A stretch of DNA of 29,744 bases from a virus. The stretch spans positions 1 through 29,744 of the IMG/VR virus record IMGVR_UViG_3300045282_000133. One strand, written 5' to 3'. Under the pieces are notes generated by a model. The model was not told where the DNA came from and searched no databases. It saw only the letters and a list, made by a program, of their open reading frames with translations. This document shows, in pieces, positions 15,971-22,992 of this stretch (positions within the stretch are counted from its first letter, which is position 1; each line of letters begins with the position of its first letter). A program made the translations under genes and the position numbers.

Positions 15971-16390
15971 TTATGTGCTGACTCTGTGAAAAAAGTAGTT
16001 CACGAGGATAGGAGCCCAGCGCCAGCCGGCGATCGGCTTCGCTTTGTATGCTCCGGCGGCGTGGCACCGAACCGTGCCAAGCACCTTCATGTCGAAGTAG
16101 GGAATGATGAAATCGATCAACTTATTCGGAATCACCGTCCCGGTGCCTTCTTTCGACACCACGTAAATAACGATCTGGCCGCGCTGCTTCACCAGAGGGT
16201 GCGCGGACATATCCGCCTGGTCCGACGTCAGCGGTGCAATTTCGATACTCAGGTAAGGGTTGCTCTGCGTCGATTGGTCGATCGTATCGCGGTCTTCTGC
16301 CTGGACGTTGAGAGTATAGTCGGACCAGGCGGCCTGAATAGCCGCCACTGTCGTCATTACATCAAGTCGTGCCTGTGTTTGCGCTCCCAC
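15971..16390 (-). CDS. tail terminator / tail completion protein
   Basis: A 139-residue protein immediately before the tail tube gene, the position of gpU-like tail terminators. It has an N-terminal helix containing the TVAAIQAAW segment and alternating strands (NPYLSIEIAP, GQIVIYVVS), the general fold order of that family. The GTG start at 16390 is chosen because GGGAG lies six bases upstream and it overlaps the TAG of the previous gene; the ATG at 16357 has only a weak site. The protein would cap the tube and join it to the neck. Sequence-level family recognition is limited. Confidence 0.65.
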   Translation of the reverse strand: MGAQTQARLDVMTTVAAIQAAWSDYTLNVQAEDRDTIDQSTQSNPYLSIEIAPLTSDQADMSAHPLVKQRGQIVIYVVSKEGTGTVIPNKLIDFIIPYFDMKVLGTVRCHAAGAYKAKPIAGWRWAPILVNYFFHRVST

Positions 16391-16866
16391 TATTTGCTCC
16401 CGTATTTCGCTTTGAGGTAGCTGCTGATACGCACGCCGCCGGGGATGATGTTTTCGGGCCGCAGATTTTGCGTGCCGCCGGCGCCGGTGACGGTCGTCGC
16501 CGTGAACTCGAGCGGAGTCTCGTTGACGAAGAACACCTTCTGCCGGAAATTGAATGGCACCCGGGCCGCCTGTTCACGCGCAAACGTGATGGCCTCTGGA
16601 TCACCTGCCTGATGTGGTTGCTGCGCAACAGCTACGCTGCCCTTGCCGGGCCAAGGTGTGAATGCTGCGCCGGCCTCTCCGCTCTCAGCCACGATGCGCC
16701 AATTGCTCGCATACTCGCCCGAGAACTGCGGGCTGACCAGCAGCACGTCTTCGAACATGCGGTACACCTGGGCACGGAAGGTGCGGTTGGTATTCGCCTC
16801 CACCTTCGCTCGAGCGCGCTGGAGGATGTTGCGATTCGCCGCGGCGTCGACGCGCAGCGAGATCAT
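16390..16866 (-). CDS. neck protein, HK97 gp10-like
   Basis: A 158-residue basic protein with an N-terminal helical part (RARAKVEANTNRTFRAQVYRMF), a VSPQFSGEYASNWRI segment (about 45-60) resembling the P-x-d-TG-x-L-x-x-S-W pattern of HK97 gp10/minor tail family, and a C-terminal end in GGVRISSYLKAKYG. Its ATG overlaps the TGA of the gene before (ATGA). It probably joins the head connector and the tail tube. Family assignment is by pattern and gene order. Confidence 0.68.
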   Translation of the reverse strand: MISLRVDAAANRNILQRARAKVEANTNRTFRAQVYRMFEDVLLVSPQFSGEYASNWRIVAESGEAGAAFTPWPGKGSVAVAQQPHQAGDPEAITFAREQAARVPFNFRQKVFFVNETPLEFTATTVTGAGGTQNLRPENIIPGGVRISSYLKAKYGSK

Positions 16867-17696
16867 GCAAGCCTCGCTGATAGAGCCCAGCTGTCTGCCT
16901 CATCGACTACCGACAAGGTTTTCCAGGGGCCGCCCAGCATCGTGAAGACGGCGCCCACCTTCGGTGTCAAGGCCGACTTAGCCACGAATACGGTGCGGTC
17001 GCCTGGCTTGCGGTCGGCCTCGGCCGCGGTGCGGAACTTGTAGAATTTTGCCTGGTCCGTCTGGATCACGGTTGTCGCCACGGAGACAGTACTCGGCAAG
17101 TCCGTCGTCAGGCTGATGCCTGCATTGCTGGTGAACGTGGCGGCCTGCAGCGCGTCGCTGTCGAACTGGTCGGTCTCGGCGATGTTGAAGCCTTCCACTG
17201 AGCGATAGCTGTTGCGCACGCGCAGCAGCATCGCGCCGTCCAGGAAGAACGAACCCTTGATGACCGCCTCATTCGGCGGGCAATAAATATTCCACATCGT
17301 GTCGAACTCAGCGTCCGTCACGGGATTCAGGTTGTCGCGGTAGTATTCCTTGTAGGCATGCATACTGGTGCCGGCGCTGGACAGGCAGGCCTGCGCCGGC
17401 GTCAGCAGCTTGATCAAGCCGGTAGAGCGCTTGAGCGAGTAGTTGCGGCGGATCACGGCGCCCTTGAAGCCATCAGGATTGCTGTCGCCCAGAAGCCACA
17501 CGTCGCCCAGGATCGAGACAGCGTGCCGGGCCGGCGAGGTCAGGCCGTCCTGGGCCGACAGGGTGTGGCGCCGAAAGGTGTCGCCCGAGACGTGCTCGGC
17601 CGGACTGAGCATCTGCCCCTTGAAAAGAAACGCACTCGTGTACGCATCGAGCACGCTGTCTTTGTCGAAATAGCGGGCGGCATTGACCAGCTTCAT
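16863..17696 (-). CDS. head-tail connector / neck structural protein
   Basis: A 277-residue protein between the small adaptor and the gp10-like gene, mixed alpha/beta: MKLVNAARYFDKDSVLDAYT at the start, then a strand-rich centre (GDVWLLGDSNPDGFKGAVIRR, about 63-83) and a C-terminal small beta domain (TVFVAKSALTPKVGAVFTMLGGPWKTLSVV). The C-terminal end, about residues 230-265, has the look of a head-closure fold (a short barrel that protects a strand-loop-strand), but I cannot name a family with certainty. It is coupled at both ends by ATGA overlaps. Confidence 0.65.
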   Translation of the reverse strand: MKLVNAARYFDKDSVLDAYTSAFLFKGQMLSPAEHVSGDTFRRHTLSAQDGLTSPARHAVSILGDVWLLGDSNPDGFKGAVIRRNYSLKRSTGLIKLLTPAQACLSSAGTSMHAYKEYYRDNLNPVTDAEFDTMWNIYCPPNEAVIKGSFFLDGAMLLRVRNSYRSVEGFNIAETDQFDSDALQAATFTSNAGISLTTDLPSTVSVATTVIQTDQAKFYKFRTAAEADRKPGDRTVFVAKSALTPKVGAVFTMLGGPWKTLSVVDEADSWALSARLA

Positions 17697-18181
17697 ACGC
17701 CTGTGACCGGATCAAATGCGATGCCGCTATTGATAGCGAAAATGCGGGCTACCGACGTCGCCACGGAAGCAGTCGGAAAGAGGATGGTGTAGACGCTGCG
17801 CACGCGCGGAATCAGGTAATCCAGGGTGCCTAGGATCTCCCCGCGCAAATCTGCGTAGGGATCCGTCACCCGACTCATCTGCGACTTGCTGTCCATCACC
17901 GTCTGCGGTGCGAACATGCGTACGCTGGTCAGCAGGAATTGCGCTACCTGGTAGGCCGCGCAAGACTGGACAAGTTCTTTGAAGCGCAGCTGGTCCGCGC
18001 TGGGCGATCCAGGCAACGCTGCGAAAGCTGCGACGATGCCTGGATTGATGTCCGCAAGTTTTTCCTGGAGCTGCACAGCGTAGATAGGGGCGAGGATGGT
18101 AGCGTCCTCGATCTCTTCTGTGGAGACACCCAGCACAGCACGGATGCTGTCAGTCGTGCAGTAATCGGTCAGAGTGATCAT
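17693..18181 (-). CDS. head-tail adaptor protein
   Basis: A 162-residue mainly helical protein (MITLTDYCTTDSIRAVLGVSTEEIED, then long helices), first of the tightly coupled neck set. The opening fits the small helical adaptor (HK97 gp6 / SPP1 gp15) group: a short segment predicting that DNA exits through a dodecameric ring below the portal. A strong AGGAG precedes the ATG. It also has an extended -10 promoter-like motif 20-30 bases upstream. Confidence 0.65.
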   Translation of the reverse strand: MITLTDYCTTDSIRAVLGVSTEEIEDATILAPIYAVQLQEKLADINPGIVAAFAALPGSPSADQLRFKELVQSCAAYQVAQFLLTSVRMFAPQTVMDSKSQMSRVTDPYADLRGEILGTLDYLIPRVRSVYTILFPTASVATSVARIFAINSGIAFDPVTGV

Positions 18182-18198
18182 GAAATCTCCTTTTTACG

Positions 18199-18207
18199 AT
18201 TATGGCA
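18199..18207 (-). promoter_or_regulatory. extended -10 motif before the adaptor gene
   Basis: Minus strand TGCCATAAT, identical to the extended -10 at 18557-18565. No -35 box is seen at the right distance. It lies 17 bases before the adaptor ATG, so a transcript would have a leader of only about ten bases. Confidence 0.35.
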
Positions 18208-18218
18208 CGACTCTTGCT

Positions 18219-18530
18219 TTATTTCTTGGACTTTTTCGCCGCTACATCTTCCTCAGCATACGTGGCGGCCTCTGCTGCTTCGGCGTCTTTGATTCGCTGC
18301 AGGGCTTCTTCAGCTGCTTGGGCTTCGGCTTCGCCAGCGGCGAGCGCTGCAAGTTCTTCCTTGGTCGGGCCGGTCGGAGCGCTGTTCGGATCATCGCACA
18401 GCTCGATGCAAGGTTGGCCCTTGGCCCATTCGGTGTGGATCGTGTGGACAGGTGTCATGGGCTCGAAGATAACGCCATCAGGACTTGGCAAGCGGTATTG
18501 CGCGGTGGAGCGCAGCCATACTGGGTTCAT
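18219..18530 (-). CDS. small acidic head/neck protein
   Basis: A 103-residue protein: residues 1-50 form a compact-looking N-terminal part (MNPVWLRSTAQYRLPSPDGV, then WAKGQPCIELCDDP), 55-95 an Ala/Glu-rich helix (coiled coil), ending in a Lys-rich tail (AAKKSKK). AGGAGG lies six bases upstream. The first gene of the neck module, transcribed from its own promoter. No family recognised. Similar small proteins with an acidic helix occur between capsid and connector genes in many siphoviruses, so a connector or assembly role is likely. Confidence 0.7.
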   Translation of the reverse strand: MNPVWLRSTAQYRLPSPDGVIFEPMTPVHTIHTEWAKGQPCIELCDDPNSAPTGPTKEELAALAAGEAEAQAAEEALQRIKDAEAAEAATYAEEDVAAKKSKK

Positions 18531-18556
18531 ACAGACCTCCTTTTAGGGTTTCGCGG

Positions 18557-18587
18557 ATTATGGCACAAATAGTGCTTGGGATGTCAA
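18557..18587 (-). promoter_or_regulatory. putative promoter for the neck module
   Basis: Minus strand: perfect TTGACA, 19 bp, extended -10 TGCCATAAT (CATAAT five of six). The long spacer is compensated by the TGn element. It interleaves with a plus-strand promoter (18576-18604), so both cannot be occupied by polymerase at once. Confidence 0.6.
18563..18575. promoter_or_regulatory. possible operator dyad between overlapping promoters
   Basis: GCAC, five bases, GTGC sits within the neck promoter spacer and directly next to the plus-strand -35. It is a candidate site for the ribbon-helix-helix protein encoded 50 bases away. The arms are short. Confidence 0.3.
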
Positions 18588-18604
18588 TTGGGTTGTGGTA
18601 AAGT
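18576..18604 (+). promoter_or_regulatory. putative promoter for the RHH / GIY-YIG cassette
   Basis: TTGGGA, 17 bp, TAAAGT (four of six in each box). It precedes the RHH ATG by 22 bases, with GGAGG in between, giving a leader of about 15 bases. It reads against the late transcript. Confidence 0.5.
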
Positions 18605-18625
18605 GTGGGCTTACTTGGAGGAATT

Positions 18626-18802
18626 ATGAAAAAATTTGACCCAACAAAATCTGAGGCATTCCTGAGCATGCGCATCCCGATGGAGCTACGTATGCAGCTG
18701 GAAGTGATCGCGAAGGCGGAGGACCGCACCGTGGCGTCTGTGGTGCGCCGCGCGCTGGAAGCCCAGCTGCTGGCGGAGAAGGGGATTCTCGATGCCTCTT
18801 AA
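18626..18802 (+). CDS. ribbon-helix-helix (Arc/CopG-like) DNA-binding protein
   Basis: A 58-residue protein. A beta strand SEAFLSMRIP (about 9-18) is followed by helix A (MELRMQLEVIAKAED) and helix B (VASVVRRALEAQLLA), the standard RHH order with a basic N-terminus. These proteins dimerise and read operator DNA with the paired strand. The ATG at 18626 has GGAGG four bases upstream; earlier in-frame starts lack one. The gene overlaps the GIY-YIG gene by 11 bases, so the two are translated together. It likely represses its own promoter and, because the promoters interleave, may also affect the neck genes (inference). Confidence 0.85.
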   Translation: MKKFDPTKSEAFLSMRIPMELRMQLEVIAKAEDRTVASVVRRALEAQLLAEKGILDAS

Positions 18803-19703
18803 CTGGATACCTCTGGCCGATTCGAAGTCTCTGCCGGCCGTCTGCGGCCTATACCTGATCCGCGGCCCGGCCGGCGAATACGTCGGGAAGTCGATCAACA
18901 TCCAAGCGCGCATGCGCGGGCACCGTCAGGCCAAGCAGGAATCCGGCCACCTGCACCGCGCGATCCGGAAGCATGGTATTGCCAAGTTCGAGGTCTGCGT
19001 CCTGATGACGGGCACCGAGGCAGAGACGTTGGCGGCCGAGATCGTGGAGATCGCCGCGCGCGGCACCTACGGCGACGGCGGCTACAACGCCACGCTGGGC
19101 GGCGAAGGGTCGTCGGGCACGGTGTGGACTTTGATGATGAAGGTGCGGAAGGGTAACCAAAGTCGGGCGAACTGGACAGATGAGCAGCGAGCTGCGCTGT
19201 CCGCCCGCCGAACCGGGCAGAAGCATTCAGAAGAGACGAAGCAGAAAATGCGGGAAGCTCGCTTGGCGAATAACCCGATGAAGGGCCGGAAGCATAGTCC
19301 GGAAACCCTGGCTAAACAGTCTGCAGCGACAACTGCAATCGGAAGAAAAATCTCACCAGAACAGAGGCTTGCTATGGCAGCAGGAAAAGTAGGAAAGAAG
19401 AATCGCCCGCAAACCGAACTCACCAAGCTCCGCCTGAGCTTGGTGAAAACGGGCGTACCAAAGCCTGCAGGCTATGCCGATAAGTACTCTAAGGGAGAGA
19501 GAAACCCTATGTACGGCAGAACCGGAGCAAAGAACCCGCTCTCGAAGCCCCTAGGCGTCTGGACGCCAGGCAGCATGACACCAATAACGTTCGAGAGTGC
19601 GACGGAAGCCTGCGCATGGGCAGGCTGCACGAATGGAACAATGACAGGCTACCTGCAGGGCAAATATAAGCCCAAAAGCGGCAACACTTTCGCTTACCTA
19701 TGA
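18792..19703 (+). CDS. GIY-YIG homing-type endonuclease with NUMOD3 repeats
   Basis: A 303-residue protein. The N-terminal GIY-YIG nuclease domain is plain: GLY (Y21), EYVGKS (Y30), Arg40 with His44 in NIQARMRGH, a Glu in EIVEIAARGTYG, and YNATLGGEG. It is followed by NUMOD3-type DNA-binding motifs (HSEETKQKMREA about 144-155, KHSPETLAKQS, ISPEQRLAMA) and a C-terminal segment (SATEACAWAGC, about 267-277) like the helix-turn-helix seen in such nucleases. These enzymes nick or cut a specific site and promote their own spread. It lies antisense to the late genes, free-standing and not within an intron. All catalytic residues I would look for are present. Confidence 0.92.
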   Translation: MPLNWIPLADSKSLPAVCGLYLIRGPAGEYVGKSINIQARMRGHRQAKQESGHLHRAIRKHGIAKFEVCVLMTGTEAETLAAEIVEIAARGTYGDGGYNATLGGEGSSGTVWTLMMKVRKGNQSRANWTDEQRAALSARRTGQKHSEETKQKMREARLANNPMKGRKHSPETLAKQSAATTAIGRKISPEQRLAMAAGKVGKKNRPQTELTKLRLSLVKTGVPKPAGYADKYSKGERNPMYGRTGAKNPLSKPLGVWTPGSMTPITFESATEACAWAGCTNGTMTGYLQGKYKPKSGNTFAYL

Positions 19704-19726
19704 AAAACGGCCCGTGAGGGCCGTTT
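19703..19726. terminator. bidirectional terminator between GIY-YIG and capsid genes
   Basis: Perfect nine-pair stem AAACGGCCC/GGGCCGTTT with loop GTGA. On the minus strand it is followed by TTTTTC and ends capsid transcription; on the plus strand it is followed by a weaker CATATTT and ends the nuclease transcript. The two genes converge on it. Confidence 0.88.
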
Positions 19727-19735
19727 CATATTTCG

Positions 19736-19750
19736 CCGAAGAATCTTCGG
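19736..19750. repeat. 15-base inverted repeat after the capsid gene
   Basis: CCGAAGAATCTTCGG, seven pairs about a single central base (or six pairs around a three-base loop). It lies between the capsid stop and the terminator and may protect the mRNA end or help termination. Confidence 0.6.
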
Positions 19751-19754
19751 TAAA

Positions 19755-20978
19755 TCAGCTGATCGTGAGTACATCGAACGGCTGAAGTGCGCTGTCCCCG
19801 AAGAAGCGAAAAACTTCTTCCGACCAGTTCAAAACCATAAGCTCTGAACGTCGACTGATGAATTGCTCGATCGCCGTGTACTCCGCCTCGGTGTTTTTGA
19901 CGCGCGAGATAGCTTGCGTCGCATCCAGAGCCCAGACCGTGTTGGCCGGAACAGGGCCGCCGGCGGTGGCGAAGTCAACCAGGAAGAATTTCACGTCCTG
20001 GGCGAAATCGCTGTTCTTCAGTGCTGCCTGGCTGTCGATGGTCGACAGGCGGTTGTCGTAAGCCGACAGGCCTGGACGTCCAGTGCGTGACTCGATGGCC
20101 AGGTAGGCATTCAGGTCGCCGATGACGTGCGTGATGCGACGCTGTTTGCGGTTGCGAGCCAGGAAGCTCATCCAGGCCTTATGGGTCAGGACGCCGCCGG
20201 TAGCTGCCGAGTCGAGCGAGTTCGACGTGACGGCCGAGACGGCACCAGTCACCATGTCGTTGTCGCCGGCGAACAGCGAGCTCAGGTAGTTGTAGACGCG
20301 CTGATCTTTCTCGACCTGCAGGTAGCGATTGATCGTGAAAGCCAAGGTGTCGATGGTCGACGCCTTCATGGCTTGCTGCGACATCTCGATACCCATACCG
20401 TAGGTCGGCAGACGACGGAACTTGTCGGTCGTGGTGATCTGCAGCACGGTCGGCACGTCAGCCAGCTGGGCAACGCGCTGATGCTTGGCCGACTGCGGGC
20501 CGCCGGTGCCGGAGTAACTGATGACTGGCTGTTCGAACACATCGCCGGCGATCGACAGCTCTTGGCAGACCATGTCGTCGAACAAGACAGTGTCGGTGAC
20601 ACGATCGACAGCGACTTGCGATTCGATATAGGCGATCAGAGCCGCAGGGAACAGCGTGCGCGACGCAGTGCCGAACGGTGTGCCGCGCTGTTCGGTATTG
20701 GTACCCGAAGCTGCGCTGAAGCCGCTCTTGTTGTTCAGGATGTCGGCCACCGAGGCGCCAACGATACCGAAAGGGTTGTCCGACGCCTTGGGCGCTGCAA
20801 CCAGGCCCTCGGATGCGCACAGCTGGGCAAACGCGGTACCGATTTTCGGGTCAGCGTCGGCGTGAATGCGGTTCAGGTACTGCGGGACGCTTTGTTTCGC
20901 GTCATGGGCAGCCTTGTACATATCAGCGGTGAGGCCGACATGCTGAATCACGCCATCAATGGTTTGGTAAAAAGACAT
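19755..20978 (-). CDS. major capsid protein
   Basis: A 407-residue protein in the canonical place after protease, scaffold and decoration genes. The HK97-like features are a long N-terminal helical region (about 1-90, with an Ala/Ser-rich stretch to about 110), an E-loop-like segment (SYSGTGGPQSAKHQRVAQLADVPTVLQ, about 156-182), a spine-helix region around 205-245 (MKASTIDTLAFTINRYLQVEKDQRV) and a P-domain/A-domain ending with WSEEVFRFFGDSALQPFDVLTIS. Good GGGAG upstream, and a strong terminator follows. The S49 protease nearby suggests maturation cleavage near the N-terminus. Abundant expression is likely. The fold assignment is by gene order and length. Confidence 0.87.
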   Translation of the reverse strand: MSFYQTIDGVIQHVGLTADMYKAAHDAKQSVPQYLNRIHADADPKIGTAFAQLCASEGLVAAPKASDNPFGIVGASVADILNNKSGFSAASGTNTEQRGTPFGTASRTLFPAALIAYIESQVAVDRVTDTVLFDDMVCQELSIAGDVFEQPVISYSGTGGPQSAKHQRVAQLADVPTVLQITTTDKFRRLPTYGMGIEMSQQAMKASTIDTLAFTINRYLQVEKDQRVYNYLSSLFAGDNDMVTGAVSAVTSNSLDSAATGGVLTHKAWMSFLARNRKQRRITHVIGDLNAYLAIESRTGRPGLSAYDNRLSTIDSQAALKNSDFAQDVKFFLVDFATAGGPVPANTVWALDATQAISRVKNTEAEYTAIEQFISRRSELMVLNWSEEVFRFFGDSALQPFDVLTIS

Positions 20979-20981
20979 GGC

Positions 20982-21530
20982 TTAGCTCCCGATGCGTTTG
21001 ATTACGATGGTGGTACCGACTGCACCCGTTCCAGCCGTGCCCAGGGACACGACCTTCCAGGAGTACAGTGCAGCAAGGACTTGGGCGCCAGCGGCCGTCA
21101 GTGAGGCAGGCACATCACCAGGCTGGACAGTCGCTTTGCAAACCTTCGGGTAAGCTGCCAGCGCAGTACCCTTGGCAGTGATCGTGCCGGCCACAACGAA
21201 GTCGCCCAGAGCAATCACGCCGGTGCCAGGCGTAGCCTGCAGGCCGTCTGCGGTCGCGAAGATCTTGCCTTCATCGATCGTACCGCCGATCGTCCAGCCA
21301 CCGGAGGTAGCCATCTCGACCGAGGTGATGACACCCATGATCGGATCGCCAGCTACGCACAGATCGTACTGACTCTCGCCAGCTTGTTTGACCAGTTTGC
21401 CGTCATCGAGACCGGGGTACATCGAACCGCCTGTACCTGGGACGCCAGCCGTCGCAATGGCGGAACCAAGGCGAACGGTCGTGACTTCTTCGGTGGCGCC
21501 GGTGGGTACAATAAAGTGAGCTTTGGACAT
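20982..21530 (-). CDS. head decoration protein
   Basis: A 182-residue, Gly/Ala/Thr/Val-rich beta protein (GLDDGKLVKQAGESQYDLCVAG, then VITSVE, DEGKIFATADG, GTGVIALGDFVVAGTITAKG). The short strands separated by Gly turns match the decoration/cement proteins that sit on the capsid surface and stabilise it; the order decoration gene then capsid gene is the usual one in siphoviruses. AGGA lies six bases upstream. It ends only a few bases before the capsid ATG, so the two are co-translated. Confidence 0.8.
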   Translation of the reverse strand: MSKAHFIVPTGATEEVTTVRLGSAIATAGVPGTGGSMYPGLDDGKLVKQAGESQYDLCVAGDPIMGVITSVEMATSGGWTIGGTIDEGKIFATADGLQATPGTGVIALGDFVVAGTITAKGTALAAYPKVCKATVQPGDVPASLTAAGAQVLAALYSWKVVSLGTAGTGAVGTTIVIKRIGS

Positions 21531-21539
21531 GACCGTTCC

Positions 21540-22121
21540 TTATTTGAGGTTGGAAGCTTGAACTGCGGCAGCAAACAACGGATCGACGTGAGTTTTCTTC
21601 TCGCCTGCGGCTGCTGCAACTGCCACACCTCCGATTTTGAATTTGGACTTGAAGATACCGTCCACCCGAGCATACTCAGCCGCGATATTGCCCGCGGTGA
21701 AGGTATCAGCCGCGGCGGACGAACCGCCGAGAGCGATATTCTTGTTCGACAGCGCCTCACGCACGATGGCCAGAAGGCCGTCTTGCGCTTCGGCCGCGGC
21801 CTTATAGGAAGCGGCTTCCACTTTGGCGGCCACCAGACTGGTCTGAGCTTCTGTCAGCTGGGCTGTCAGGTGAGCCACGACTGGGTTTGGCACGGAGGCG
21901 GCGGCCAGAGCGGCAGCCGTATCGGCGGCGACTTGCGCGGCGGTGGCAGCGGCTTCCGTAGCAGCGGCGGCTTCTGCCGCGAGACGGACCGTTTCGGCTT
22001 CTGCGGCTGCCGTAGCGGCCAACTGTTCGGGCGTAGGATCAACAACTGAAGCTGCAGCCATCACAGCTTCGGCTGATGCTCCTGCGGCGATAGCGGCCAG
22101 TTGTGCGGCTGTGAGAATCAT
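21540..22121 (-). CDS. Ala-rich putative capsid scaffold / assembly protein
   Basis: A 193-residue protein, more than a third Ala in its first half, with long uninterrupted helix (AATAAAEAETVRLAAEAAAA, about 35-54, and on to about 125). The C-terminal 70 residues are less repetitive and end in a basic-looking tail (FKSKFKIGGVAVAAAAGEKK). Coiled-coil Ala/Glu proteins between protease and capsid genes commonly act as scaffolds that guide prohead assembly and are then digested. It has its own promoter and a separate ribosome site (AGGA). No sequence family is recognised, so the role is inferred from position and composition. Confidence 0.68.
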   Translation of the reverse strand: MILTAAQLAAIAAGASAEAVMAAASVVDPTPEQLAATAAAEAETVRLAAEAAAATEAAATAAQVAADTAAALAAASVPNPVVAHLTAQLTEAQTSLVAAKVEAASYKAAAEAQDGLLAIVREALSNKNIALGGSSAAADTFTAGNIAAEYARVDGIFKSKFKIGGVAVAAAAGEKKTHVDPLFAAAVQASNLK

Positions 22122-22147
22122 AATAGGTCCTAGGTAAGTTTCGTGGA

Positions 22148-22176
22148 AGTATCTGGCATGGGAATTGCTTTGTCAA
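22148..22176 (-). promoter_or_regulatory. putative sigma70 promoter for scaffold, decoration and capsid genes
   Basis: Minus strand: perfect TTGACA, 17 bp, GATACT (four of six). It lies in the 62-base gap after the protease gene, about 20 bases upstream of the expected leader of the scaffold ATG. It would boost capsid expression above portal and protease. Confidence 0.62.
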
Positions 22177-22183
22177 TAAATTT

Positions 22184-22990
22184 CTACTTCAATTTGCGCG
22201 CCTGTGCCATGGCCTGGCCTTCTGTCTGAATTTTGTCCACCAAACCGGCAGTCATGGCCTTCTTCCCCAGGAAGACGCGACCCTGGCCGGCATTCGCTTT
22301 CAGGTCGGCCACCGGCGTGTCGCGCATCTTGGCGACCGAGTTCAAAAACATGCTCTCAAGGTCATCCACTTTCGACTGGTACTCTGCTTGCGCCAGCGCT
22401 GACAGCGGCTCATCCGGGCCGCCGATCATCTTGTAATCGCCCGATCGGATGATGGTTGTGTCGATGCCAGCATCGGTCATCATGCGCGCGCGCGAGCGGT
22501 GCGTCATCACAGCACCCAAGCTTCCAGCCTGGCCCATCGGATCCATCGAAATCTGTGTGGCGCCGGCGATCGACCAATAAGCAGCTGAACCGCCGACCGG
22601 ATCGATATGGGCGTAGATCGGCTTGACCTTGGCAAGTTGGGCGACCAGGTCAGCTACTGGCTGCACGCCGTTGACGCTGCCGCCACCGCTCGAGACTGGC
22701 ATGTAGATGGACTTGACTTCGGGATCCATGGCCATGGCCATCAAACCGTCAATGATGTCCTGGTAGCCCGTGATGCCGAACATCGACATCCAGCCGGCGC
22801 TGCCCGAAATGAGGGAACCGTTGATTGGCACGATGCCCAGGGCGCCGTCCTTTTGGTACGGGAGCGGCACATCCGGCATGCTGTAAGAGTCGGCTTTGAT
22901 GGCAGCCTCGGCAAGTGCCTTGACCGAGGCTCTTGCAGTCTCGACTGCAGCGTAGGAAGCGTCCGTGCCTGCCCAAAATTCATAGTCCAT
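22184..22990 (-). CDS. S49 family prohead protease
   Basis: A 268-residue protease of the SppA / phage lambda C-type S49 family. Catalytic Ser135 lies in GGSAAYW, and Lys187 in IRSGDYK, with a typical PSSGGG-type loop (MPVSSGGGSV, about 97-106) and a MGQAGSLGA segment (about 152-160). A C-terminal conserved block GQGRVFLGKKAMTAGLVD (about 226-243) is the family's end marker. It matures the prohead by cutting the scaffold and capsid N-termini. Start is three bases past the portal stop, so translation is coupled. It has no membrane segment, unlike cellular SppA. Confidence 0.92.
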   Translation of the reverse strand: MDYEFWAGTDASYAAVETARASVKALAEAAIKADSYSMPDVPLPYQKDGALGIVPINGSLISGSAGWMSMFGITGYQDIIDGLMAMAMDPEVKSIYMPVSSGGGSVNGVQPVADLVAQLAKVKPIYAHIDPVGGSAAYWSIAGATQISMDPMGQAGSLGAVMTHRSRARMMTDAGIDTTIIRSGDYKMIGGPDEPLSALAQAEYQSKVDDLESMFLNSVAKMRDTPVADLKANAGQGRVFLGKKAMTAGLVDKIQTEGQAMAQARKLK

Positions 22991-22992
22991 GA

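Noticed and set aside
20127-21104. A 325-codon plus-strand frame across the capsid and decoration genes
   Set aside because: Antisense to two clear structural genes; its composition is Arg/His/Asp-rich nonsense without domains.
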